From the NCBI RefSeq assembly GCF_021018895.1, contig NC_079365.1, positions 16,839,001 through 16,903,000 of the forward strand: a DNA stretch of 64,000 nucleotides, in the 5' to 3' direction. Shown piece by piece: positions 24,761-36,180 of this stretch. The stretch comes from Seriola aureovittata (Eukaryota; Chordata; Actinopteri; Carangiformes; Carangidae). Under the pieces are notes generated by a model. It searched no databases, had not been told where the DNA came from, and was given only the letters and a program-made list of their open reading frames with translations. Each line of letters starts with the position of its first letter. Position 1 is the first letter of the stretch. The position numbers were made by a program, and so were the translations under genes.

Positions 24761-26720
24761 GGTGTCACTGTATTTTTTATTTATGCACTTATTAATTATT
24801 TCTCCATCTCTCTTGAGTCTGTTTTTTGATTCATCGCGTGACCCTCTTTTCACTTCTGAAGCTTTTTCCTTTTTTCTCTCTCTTCAAATACCCTGATTTT
24901 CTGACACTCAGCTCTTCTATTTTTCCTCTTCAAGACAGAAATGCCAACATGAAACCCTGAACCTCAGGCACAATTGAACAAAGAGCCCAACTCTTGAGTG
25001 CTTTTATAGCTGAAGGAAATATTTTAGTCCTCTTCTATATTGCCATTAAGTCTTATTTATTTATTTGTCATTTAGAGTTCACAGAATTTATACCTATTCA
25101 TGTTAAAATATTAGTTCACTGTAATAAGACTGTGTCACAAACATCCTGTTTGTTTTATTATTTCCATTATATGTCATTGGTTTGACGTCTTCCCTCATAT
25201 CGCTGGATCTCCTCTGCTCTTTCCTTTTCGCTCTCTGCATGAGGAGCTTCGTTTTTTTGTTTTGCAATCCCATTATTGTCTGCAATTGGATTTCAGTGGA
25301 GCCCTTTAGAGCCGTCTGGCTGAGCTACTAAACCAGCTTTGAATTAAGCAGCTCTTGTGGGCGCTTCCCTAAAGATACACAATACCCTTTAACATACAAA
25401 GCATTGCAAGGGGAACCAAATGAAAGCAAGTGAAAACAAGGCAAAGGAAAGGGAAATCTTAAGGGATTTATTAAAAACTGAGTGTTGATTCACATTTTTT
25501 TTTTCAAGTGGAAGGCAGTTTTATGAAAATCAGGAAAGTCTCTTGAATTCTTTACATCTGATTTGGACAAGTGTCAATCCCTATTCCACATAAGAGGCTG
25601 GGGCTCTGCTTTGAATTGCAATGCCATTCTGTTTTGTTTTTTTTGTCTCCGCTTCCTCCTCTGGTCCTTTTGATACTCAGCCCAACATTCTCATTATCTG
25701 CCTCTGACCAGATGGTTTGAAATAAGAGTATTTACAAAGGTATTAGGGTTAAGCAACCCTGCCATGTTCTCCTAACTGCTAAGCACTGAAACAAATCATT
25801 AGGAATGATGAAAGCTCTGTACCTTCAGTTAAAAGGTCACGTCACCCAATTCACCTAAAAAGGGATGTAATTTTCACTGGTAACTGCTCCTAAGTGTAAG
25901 GGCATGGATGTAGGCTAATTATATTTCAGTTTATTTTTATAAATAGAGTTTGGCACCCATTCTGTCTCCATGCTTCCCTGTTCTTCAAGTTATTATATTA
26001 TTTGTCAGTGTTACCTTTAAACGCTAATGGTGACAATCTCTAATCTTTGGTTTAAAATATTAGTATTTATACTTTACAAATAAAAGAAAATCATACAAAG
26101 CCACAAAATAACTTAAAACATTCTGTTGCGACCAAAACGATTTATTGGGTTAGAGTTACCACTAGAAAACATCAGAAAATAGTGAAAAAAGGTCATTCCA
26201 GTTGCACAGATTCCAAGGTGACATTTTCAGTGTTTTGTTTTGTTTGAGCTACAGTGTAAAACATATGCCATCACTTGAATAATCATTGCAGCTCTACTCC
26301 CACTAGAATGCTGCATGCAATGTTTGGTTAAGTTTCAATTTGTGGTCAAGTAAACTCAGTGCTCTGTGTTGAAAAAACTAAATGACCTCCCCACATATCT
26401 ATCTCTATGTCCTGTCACTCATCGAGCAGTATGTACGCTGATAACACTACATCTGTGATGAGCTAATACCAGCCATGTTCATTTATCAGTTGGGCTCTTG
26501 CTAGCATGAAGGTTTCCTTCCTTTATATTTCTTTCAGTGGGTTTTACATTGAGTTGTTGCCATTATGATCCTTCCTGATGTGCTTCTGGTGCTTTATAAA
26601 TATGTCTCCATTAATGCATTAAGATTTACTGTAGACTAAGCATCTGTCCCTAATTTTGTCATCAGATGAAAAACGGCAATGAGGCAGTTTCCTTTGACAG
26701 ACTCAGGACAATGAATGGAT
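24761..26720. other. Intergenic region between tgfa and hdhd3
   Basis: Convergent intergenic DNA. I see no gene, no long repeat and no RNA gene. Open frames here are short and lack splice-site support. Confidence 0.5.
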
Positions 26721-26721
26721 A

Positions 26722-26727
26722 TTTATT
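26722..26727 (-). promoter_or_regulatory. Poly(A) signal AATAAA for hdhd3
   Basis: A canonical minus-strand signal lies about 230 bases after the hdhd3 stop codon at 26955-26957. Confidence 0.6.
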
Positions 26728-26954
26728 GCTCCCACTTTATTTACAGTAAAAATGATTGAAAATTACATACAGTTTATATATTATTCTGGATTTCTCTGTA
26801 CATTTCTATCAGGAGCATTTTAATCTGTTATGTGAAGAGTGATGAATTGGTTGGGTTTACTCAGGTGAATATCGCTACATCCCATAAATTATGTCTTTAA
26901 CTGCCCCACAGTGAGACTGAGTAGCTTTGCACATGAGCCCATGACTGTTTGGCA

Positions 26955-27932
26955 TTAGTTCCTGTGCTGCTGAAGCCATGACGGCAGTTCCTCCAGGGAG
27001 CTGAGTCGATGCTCTTGAGGAACCTCAGGTTGGTTATGCTTGCTGTTTCTGTCTAATAGGAGCCCGTGGATTCCCACGGACCGAGGGGTGAGGTAATCAT
27101 TCACATAGTGATCCCCAATATGAGCTACGCTGGCAGCTGGTACACCACATTTCTGCAGTGCCTGATCAAAGATGACTGGATTGGGCTTTGCAACACCTGC
27201 CTCCTCTGATGTTATCAAAAAACTGAAGTGAGTCAGGAGGCCACAAACACATAAAATAGTTTCTAAGCGGCTGTCAAAGTTGGAAACCACACCCTGCTTC
27301 AGTCCTAGAGAAGAACAACTCTCCAGGGCCTTCTTTGAGTCTGGAAATACCTAAAATAAAAGCACATTACTCAAAATAAGTTGATATTTTCTGTCAATGT
27401 CTGCAGATATGTTTCTGATAGCCCTGCCTTAGCAAACAGGCTTCTGATTGTGACAGTGATTCAAACAATGCAAATAAAAACTTTTGCTGTCAGTTTGTTC
27501 ACCCAAACTTTAAATTATTATTATTTATTATTATTACTTTTTATCTATCATTTCTAATTACATTAGCATGTAACTTCCTGGATCATCCCATCTGTTATTT
27601 ACCTCCCAGTTCTCTGCATTGCAGAAATTATGATAAAGGTTGTGAGCCATTGTATTTAGCAGGGCTGGATCTTGCACCCTGCACTGGGAGAAAGTGTCCC
27701 GCACTACCCCCATCCACCACGACCGTCCACCTAGGCCTTGCGTGATGCCATAGTTTGGGTATCTGCGGGAATAATTTCGATACGCATTGCGGAAAGCAGC
27801 GTCGACCTCCAGGGGATTGAGACTCAAGCCCATTCGTTCAGCCTCCTTGCAGTACTGCTCCCCCACAGACAAACGCACCTTCAGCAGGGTGTCCTTCACA
27901 TCCCATAGCACCCACCTCAGGGGAGCTCGCAT
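26955..27932 (-). CDS. hdhd3: Haloacid dehalogenase-like hydrolase domain-containing protein 3
   Basis: A HAD-superfamily protein with two coding exons, 27603-27932 and 26955-27350, giving 241 residues (human HDHD3 has about 250). HAD motifs are in order: motif I WDVKDTLL (D11 to T15, with the Lys in place of the second Asp that this family shows), motif II SNFD (133-136), motif III Lys165 in AGVAKPNP, and motif IV GDHYVND (189-195). The replaced second motif-I Asp makes classical phosphatase activity doubtful; the family's substrate is not established. The start ATG at 27932 lies just inside an exon whose acceptor is at 27938-27940, so at least one 5' UTR exon lies upstream. A donor GTAACG at 29543 is a candidate. 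The gene is divergent from trub2. Confidence 0.93.
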
Positions 27933-28049
27933 TACACCTGCACAGTTAAGACCACAAACATAAGACAGGTTAATATTTAACAAAACCACAGAAAAACATT
28001 TTAGTAAATGTTCCCTCACCAGGCTTTTTCTATCTCCACTATTCACTCT

Positions 28050-30058
28050 TCCAGTCCACTACACTATTGTGTTTTTTGTAGCTTTGTTCTGAAAATCTAG
28101 CGAGAATCGTTGTTAAATCAAATATAGCAGAGTCAAATTTAAAAAAGTTTTAAGAACTAGGTAGCTGATATTGCCATCAGACGCATTACACAGTCCTCTA
28201 CATACAGTTCCCCATACAGTGAGTAGTCAATAGTGAGTGATGTTCTCATGGCAAACTGGGAATAGTGTGAAACTACCCTTTAGGGGACACTAAGATCAAA
28301 CTTTGTTGAGTATCATTTGGTTTGTTGTCATTTAATGAATAGAACTGGATATAAAATAAATACATGTGTGTTTCTCCAAAGTATCACAAGTAGAAGGCCA
28401 ATAGGAGGCCACTAGAGGGTTAATCCAACCATAGATGGTATAGTTTATCTTTACAGACTTTTTAAACAGAAGACATTTTAACTGTTCATAGTAGGAAAAG
28501 CACAGGTGTTGCTATTAAAAACCATAAAGGCCCTGCACACCAACACAGGTGTTTTCAATTATTCTCTCTGATCAGCCCATTGCTGAGGTTGAAAACAGGT
28601 GTTGCCATGCAACCTTAAAATCAGGCAGATTAAGTGAAAACAGCTGTGTGGATGGACAATGGCTTTGGATTTGTAACAGCTTTAGGGCTGGCTGTTTTAT
28701 TCAGCTGTCCCACTCATGGCAACGAGACAGCGTGCACAGTACCAGGATCCTGAAACTGAAGCAGTTAAATGGTATTCAGCCATCATGAATCTTAGTATTT
28801 ACATCTGTGCTTATCCTTCTGTGACAAGTTTAAATGACTTCACCATAGGGTAAGAACCACTTACACCATGTTGGATATTTAATTTGTATGCATGTAGGCT
28901 AGATATGGGGTAGAATGAAATGCATTTTTACACCCATTTAAACCCAACCCTTAGCTGGATTAACCTCTTGTGGGGCAATAATTTTCCATTTGTTCTTTAT
29001 GTCCAGCTGTAGACATCCAGAGAACAACTGAAAGATTCTATAATATTTTGAACAACATTGTCATAAAACATTAACTTGTGCCAGCTTTCCCAATGTTAAC
29101 ATTTGCTATTTTTCTGACGAAACAAAAGCAATGCAAATTTTTCACAGACTTATCAAATCGTGTGGACCCAAATTATATAAAGTCAACCTGGACCCTGAGC
29201 AGTTGCCCATTTTGAGTGATTGGTAATCCAGCCTTGCCTCTACCGCCATCTACCCATACATTTAATAATAACACAATTGATATTATTTAATGTATACCAA
29301 TAATAAACCCATACCCGGACTCGTCACCGTCGTCATGGTGACGGGTTATGACTACCACCAAGTACCGAACCGGGCTGCAGTGTAAAATGTCTGTACTTTT
29401 AATTTCTGCTAGCTAACTATCATTACGCTCGTTCATTTTGTACTATCAGCTAATTGTCAGTACTTCTTGCATAGGAAGCTATGTTAGAAAGCTACTCCAA
29501 TAAACACGTCTTATTACAAAAGTTGTACTAGTTAAAACGTTACCGAAGTCAAGTCTTCACGAATACCACCGGTTGTAAACAGTGGGCTACAGTTAGCTGC
29601 CTCCTTCTTCTTCTTCTTCTTCTTCGTCTTCTTCCTCTTTTCTTCTTCTCTGGGGTTTGACTGGCAGCTGTGGTCGTCTTCTAGAGTTTTGGCTCCATCG
29701 CAACTAATTCCTCTAATTAAAAAACATTATAATCAACCATATTTTGCCTCACACAATTCTTACAACACATAATCCCTTTAATATTTTTTCTGGTGACTGC
29801 TGAGCACATCCGTAGCTAAGCATCATCATACCCTCTCTTCCTATTCACGCCATTCATTCATCCAGTACAGCAGGTGGCGGTATGGCCAGACAGAAGCTGT
29901 CAAAACGTAAACTCACTATAAAAAGTGCCAGCCACATGCGTACACGCAAGAGGAGGAAAGATAAATCCTGCTTGAGAAAACTTGGCCTAATATATGACCT
30001 AAAAATAACCTAATATATATTTTTCAATAATTCGGGATGACCTGACGTTAGTAACACA
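28050..30058. promoter_or_regulatory. Shared upstream region of hdhd3 and trub2
   Basis: The two genes point away from each other, and their start codons are 2.1 kb apart. The right part (about 29300-30050) holds the likely bidirectional promoter. It includes a palindromic CGTCACC/GGTGACG site at 29322-29343, a pyrimidine (TTC)n tract at about 29606-29650 and 'caggtggcggtatgg' at about 29872. The left part, 28100-29280, shows no gene. Confidence 0.5.
29606..29650. repeat. (TTC)n tract in the hdhd3-trub2 promoter region
   Basis: A tract of TTC repeats with interruptions. Together with 'ggtttgactggcagctgtgg' and the later 'caggtggcggtatgg', it resembles a promoter-associated fish repeat also visible at 58555-58640. 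Confidence 0.55.
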
Positions 30059-32679
30059 ATGGTAACTCCAGCTGTTCGCATGTTTCGGAGGGTAGAGGGT
30101 CTGTTTTGTGTGTACAAACCCTCCGGTCTTCACTGGAAACTCGTTCGGGACAACATCGAGACAAATCTTCTTAAAGGTGAGGATGACATATCCGTAACTC
30201 TTGCCATTAAACGTCTATATCTGCTGTGAAAGGGACGCATAATACAGCTAATGTGCAGACAGCAGCGTTACCTTCAACCCTACAGTCAAAACAAATCCTA
30301 ATATCCTGTTGACCTCTGTATGTGTGGCCTTCCAGGTATAAACGCTGCACCGTCCCAACCTTGTCCTCAAGAGATCCGTTTCTTGGCACATCCAGGAAGT
30401 GATACTGAAGCACCCAAGGGACTCACTCTGTCTGTAGCTTCTGTGCCTGTTCTGTCCAAACATCCTCTGGGTATGTGTCCTTTTTCCTGTCTCACCCTTG
30501 CTTTTTGTTCACACACATCACCACACTGGTCTTGTGTGTGTGTGTGTAAAATCACATGCTTTTTATATGTTCAACTAACAACACAACAATCTGTACTGGA
30601 TTAAGGTCTGGGCTCTGACTGGGTCACTCCAAAGGGCATATTTTCATAATTTGAAGTCATTCTGTAGAAGATTTACTTTGATGTTTAGGGGAATTATCCT
30701 GTAAGATGTCTTGATAAACTTTGGAATTCCTTTTCCCCAGCAGCTTCCTCTGTAGTGTCCATGCCATGTGACACCACAACAGATTGTGTTTGTTCATAAT
30801 TGGAACTTAAATGAAGATCTGACCATATTTATACATAAATGCATATAATTCCAAAGGGTTCACTCATTTCTTGCCAGTGCATTCTGTATTTTTCTTCATG
30901 TATTCTCCTTACTATGTTCTGTTGTGAAACTGAAATTAAACCTGCATAAAAATGCTTTCTTTTCAGAGATTTTGACCTGTCATAGCAGCAAAAGAACAGT
31001 CAGAACTGAAAACATTAATGACAGCTTTGTTTAGCAATTATTGAAATGCTGTAATTAATAATCTGATTATTTGCACATTGTTAATTGTGGCTATTGTTTG
31101 TATGTCAAAATATCTGCTCTGAAAAAGGTTTATTCAACCCTAGTTTCACTCTACATGTCATGGGCACCAACCCAGGGTGGCCTGTCCTCCAGTTTGGGAA
31201 CCACTGGTTTAACTTAAAATAGACAATAAAGAAAATCAGATCAGTCTGATGGCTCATTAGTGACCTTTGAAGTGCAGTTTGATAATAGCTGCAATGACTG
31301 AATTACACCAAAATGCAGATGTCATGTTTGTGCAGATTCATGAAGATATGAGTGAATAACGTGTTTTTCTGTGTTTTAGTAACTGGACCTAAATTCGACC
31401 GTATTCAAGTGGGAGTAGGTCATCGCCTGGACGCCTTTTCCTCTGGTGTTCTAGGTATGAATGTTTTGTATTTTGTTTCAGTCAGTGTTGTATTATTTTA
31501 ACTTTTAACTCCTTTTTTTTAATCTTCAGTTCTTGCAGTTGGGAATGGAAACAAGTACCTGAATGATCTCTACAAAACACGAATCACAAGGGTAATTTTT
31601 GATTTCCACTGGTTTCATTTGAAAAATAAAATTAATATGAAATGATGGCACAATCTAGAACAGGTTTAATGCTGTTTGATATGTTTCAGGATTACACATT
31701 GGAAGGTGAGTTCGGGACCGCAACAGATGATTTCTCTCACATGGGTCGTGTTGTGGAAAGGTCCACCTATGGTATGATACCTCACTTTTGCCCAACAGTC
31801 TTTTTATCTAGTGTACATCTACTTGTGCATGTGCATATTATATACTATTTTGTGGCAATATTTTAATCTTATTTTACTGTGTCCGACCTTGAAATATTGT
31901 TGTGTTCAACAGATCACATCACACAGGATAAGCTGAACAAAGTGCTGGCCATGCTGCAGGGAGCCAATCAGAAGGCCTTGTTAATGTATGACAGCTGCAT
32001 TTCACATTAACTAAATTCCTCATTGACATAATATTGACAGTGTTTGCTCCTAATTTCCTCCTACACTAGTCTGTATTCCTCTTGCAGTATACACCCAATA
32101 TAGATGACTTGTTTTTTTTCTATACAGGTATTCCAATGTCGACATGCGTTCACAGGAAGCCTATGAGATGGCTGTTATGGGTTTACTGGGTCCGGAGGGG
32201 AAATCGCAGCCTATTTTGACAGGCCTGCGTTGCATTCGCTTCCAACCGCCCAACTTCACTTTAGGTAAATATTCTTCAGTTGAACACATTGAACATCTCT
32301 TTTTCCAATTTAAAAATGCTGATCTTTCTTTGTTCTTTCTCATGTACTTACAGAGGTGCAGTGTCTAAATGAAACTCAGAAATTTTTGCGCAAAGTTGTG
32401 CACGAGATAGGACTTGAGCTGCGAAGCAATGCAGTGTGTAAAGGAGTGAGACGGACCAGAGATGGACCCTTTACACTGCAGGATGCCCTGACACATCACC
32501 ACTGGACTGTTTCTGATGTCATGCAGGCCATCAAACAATACAATTCATCTATGAAAAAAAAAAAATACTCCAAATCACAAACCAAGACATCAGGATTACA
32601 GCCAGTGGAAGAGAATACGCCAGCGCGTCAACAAAATGAAACCAATGAAGGAGCAGTGGGAGCAGGTGGAATTAAATGA
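30059..32679 (+). CDS. trub2: TruB-family pseudouridine synthase 2 (mitochondrial)
   Basis: A tRNA pseudouridine-55 type synthase. In vertebrates TRUB2 works in mitochondria on RNAs, including mitochondrial mRNAs and 16S rRNA assembly. Eight exons (30059-30176, 30336-30470, 31380-31454, 31530-31591, 31690-31771, 31913-31985, 32128-32264, 32354-32679) join in phase to 335 residues; the human protein has 331. The catalytic motif is VGVGHRLDAFSSGVL, with Asp102 as the expected nucleophile. Other family blocks are GLFCVYKPSGLHWK near the start, GEFGTATDDF, MYSNVDMRSQEAYEMAV and VHEIGLELRSNAVCKGVRR near the end. The C-terminal tail from about residue 290 is low-complexity and Lys/Gln/Glu-rich. A poly(A) signal lies at 33031-33036. 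Confidence 0.95.
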
Positions 32680-33030
32680 CTTGCTGCTGTCATCAGCAGT
32701 TGATATGAGCCACTCTGGTCCATGATCACAAAAATGATGCAAAAAAAAGATTACTATGAGGCTGGATACTGCATCACTTTGATTTAAGCTCAGCTGGACA
32801 AAGTGATTTCAAAGACCAGAGACACAATTTCTGAAAGAGAACGTTAGTATCAGATTGGACACAATTCATTACATTATGCATTTGTTTAATAAGCAGACTT
32901 CTCTCCATCTACAGATAATTTCTGTTTATCATGGAAATGTTCCAGTGCTTTCACCATTGTTGTATGTTGTGCAGGTAATTTTAACATATTTACCAAATCT
33001 TTATATGAAAGTGGTTTATTTTTATCTTGA

Positions 33031-33036
33031 AATAAA
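33031..33036 (+). promoter_or_regulatory. Poly(A) signal AATAAA for trub2
   Basis: A canonical signal about 350 bases after the trub2 stop codon at 32677-32679, giving a short 3' UTR. Confidence 0.6.
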
Positions 33037-33059
33037 CTGAAAAAGAATTTGACCGAAAA

Positions 33060-34160
33060 CTTTAACATTTCTTTTGATTCTGGTACTATTTGATCACTTC
33101 AGCTTGACTCAGCGTGTACAAACAGGATGTGTACATATGTACAAAGTGGTTGGTCTGTAGAGGAGATGATTCACCTGCTTTATCAGCACAAATACTCCCC
33201 CAAGTGGCTAAAGGTCAAAGTTACTTTTATTTCAATGACTTGTCTGTTATAGTTTTAAACCAGCCATCTCCAGGACAGCGGTAACGTTTAGATGAACTGA
33301 ACTGATCCCATTCACATGTATAATAAGAACCATCTGATCCCTGTTGTGACTGAGTCTCCGTTGTCATGAAAAAGTAAAGAAAATCTACACACAGCTGTCA
33401 GCAAGCTCTCCCGCTGATTTAAGTCTCCAGGTTACAGCAGCAATGAATGGGAATGAAGAATTTGGAAGTTTACTAATTGAGCACTGTCTGTTTTCCCTGC
33501 AGTTGGTACCAAACTACATTGTTCTTTCCAGAAATTGTAGACAAAGGGACGACAATCTGGGCTTACTTCAGGCACACTCGCACCAAGGATGTAGTGAAAA
33601 TGTCTTTATTGGGTAGGATATATCTAAGTTAAAAATAAATATCACAAAAGGAAATTTTGGCCTCTTTGGGTGTGACTGGAAAGAGGAGTAAACCACATTG
33701 GAAATGTTGTAGGAAATTATTTGGGAAGTATTCTGAAATTACAGATTACAGAAATAAGTAATTACCATGTTTTCTGTTGTTTAATGTTTTAACAAAATTA
33801 CAATGTTTATATGTTCCAGCCTAAAACAGAATTATCTGAATAACTGAAGGAAAGAGAAATACTCTCCTGGTTTATAAACATAACCAGAGAGGTCGGTGCC
33901 AATCACTAATATCAGATTTGGTGTAATCATCTCAGTCGTCTGATGACGTTGGAAGATGCTGTCTCAGCGTTTCTGTTTCCAACAAAAGCTCCTTTGGGGA
34001 TGTTATGAGGTTATTCCAGTGGCGCCATTGTTGTCATGCTCTTCATACCACTGAGGAACTTGTTGTTCCAGTGGGAACACTGTTGTCTTTGTCAGTCTGG
34101 AAACGCACAACTTCCATGAGGACACAAATTAAGTAGGAGAGCACACCAGTCATTGTTCTT
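33060..34160. other. Convergent intergenic region between trub2 and the Rab44-type gene
   Basis: About 1.1 kb between the two 3' ends. No coding segment, repeat array or RNA gene was recognised. Confidence 0.5.
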
Positions 34161-34164
34161 GAGG

Positions 34165-34170
34165 TTTATT
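34165..34170 (-). promoter_or_regulatory. Poly(A) signal AATAAA, probable 3' end of the Rab44-type gene
   Basis: A minus-strand AATAAA about 1.1 kb after the stop codon at 35301-35303. It would make roughly 34150-35300 a long AT-rich 3' UTR. Confidence 0.45.
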
Positions 34171-35300
34171 AACGATGAGACATGACATTAGAACAATCTG
34201 ATTAAAGGTATTCAGTGACACAAATTACAGGGAGGAAAAAAAAAAAAAATTTGACATTTATATTCAAAGAGTTAATCATTTTACTACTGCTATCTTTAGT
34301 TATAGAGGCGTGAAATTTATTCATGACTATCAGGCCAACCTGGCAGCTGTGTGGCAACTGCAATGACAACGCAATTCATTTAGAACAGATGGTAAACACA
34401 AAATCACAGTAAACGTAATACAATTTTTGACATTTTTGTATACATTTACATTTGTTCACAGGATGTTGCATATTTTAATATTGATTGCTGCCACGCCCTG
34501 TAACCTCTTAGCTAATTTGCCTGTTAAAATTAAGCAAAGACTGAAATTTTATCACATATACAAATTATTTACTACTTATTTATTTCATGAAAGTAAAATG
34601 AACACTTCTTTTCCATAGAGTATAAACACTGTAGAACAAATATTCAATAGCTGTACAATATAGAAGATTCTCTTTCTTTCAAACAAGAATCCAAGAAAGT
34701 GCTGAAGTACTAAATGTTTGATTTCTTATTGAAATTAATGAATACATCTTAAAAAGTCTTCTATTAATATTGACGTCATGTGATCATTTGAAATTGCACT
34801 AGTATGGCAAGAAAGAAAATGTATTTAAAATGATAAAACATACAGTGCAAAACAATATAAAGTAGCATCTTGCAAGATAAAAAAAAACAATTATTCATGT
34901 AATTGTTTCCATGGTTACTGACTAGAAAAAGCCTGCACCAGCTATATAATGTATATATATATACATGAATGTATACAGTAAGCATACATCCAGCCTCTCA
35001 GAAAGCCTGGAGTCGCCTATGTGCCTTCAACAGTATGTGTTATGCAAGTGCAAGATTTTCCTGATCTTATATTGTCCTTCAAATCAATAATTTAGCACAC
35101 TTTGTTAGAAATAATAATAAAGCCAAAGATCAATGTAAAAAGTAGATTTAACTTATATATATCTGTGTATCTTAATACAACACATTGGATTAAAAGAATG
35201 GTTTGTGATATACATAGACACTTTCTGAAGAGCGGGTCCTGAATGTCCGTCGTGTGCAGGATTTCACCACTTCTCTGATTTCTTAGACCAACACATCTTT

Positions 35301-36120
35301 TCAGCAACATCCTGATCTTTTTTTCTGTGGGGGCTCTTTGTGTAACACCACAGCTTCCTCTGTTGTGTCAACTTTTTGTCTCAACATCCTGGCAACAACA
35401 CAACAACAACAGCACAATCAGCTGATATCATGGCATGTGACGTAACAGCACAAAGACCGGTGTGATAGACGGCACAAAACAAACAGATTATCAGTGAAGG
35501 ATGTGAGCCTTTATTACCTGGCAACAGTTTCCAAGGACTGAATCACGTTTTCACCCGTGGCAGCACTACACTCCATGAATTGAAAGTCGTACTCCTATGG
35601 AGGTAGAACAGCTGTCTTTAGTGTTGGGGTTCGATAATTACAACTATTGATTTATTTTCTCTTGTCATTAAATGAACTGGAAGTGTCAGTGGGTGTAATG
35701 CCTAAGATCAATACCTTAGCAAGAATTTCTCCTTCCTGAGTTTTAACCTGCCGTTCTGCATGATCACTCTTATTCCCCAGAAGTAGAATGGTCACGTCTT
35801 CGGCAGCCCCTTCCTGCAAAATATGGATTTGTTGGATTATTGTTTGGATTGCCATGCAGGCATTTTTATCTTCATGGACAAGTTCGGGTGTTTCTTGTTA
35901 CTTGTTGGTACTGTAAATATGTCATTGTTTTTCACTATATCCATATTATGTTCTTGTGGACTTTGACTTGTAGATAAAGTACATAAGCATCCTTAGCTCA
36001 GTATTACAAAAACACAGGAGCCATTTTAAAATGTTAACCATGTATAGCATTTTATAACTTTGATATGAACAATGCTGCATAAATTAAGTGTATTATCATT
36101 CTTTTCTTCTTTTTCTTCTG

Positions 36121-36180
<60 letters not shown>

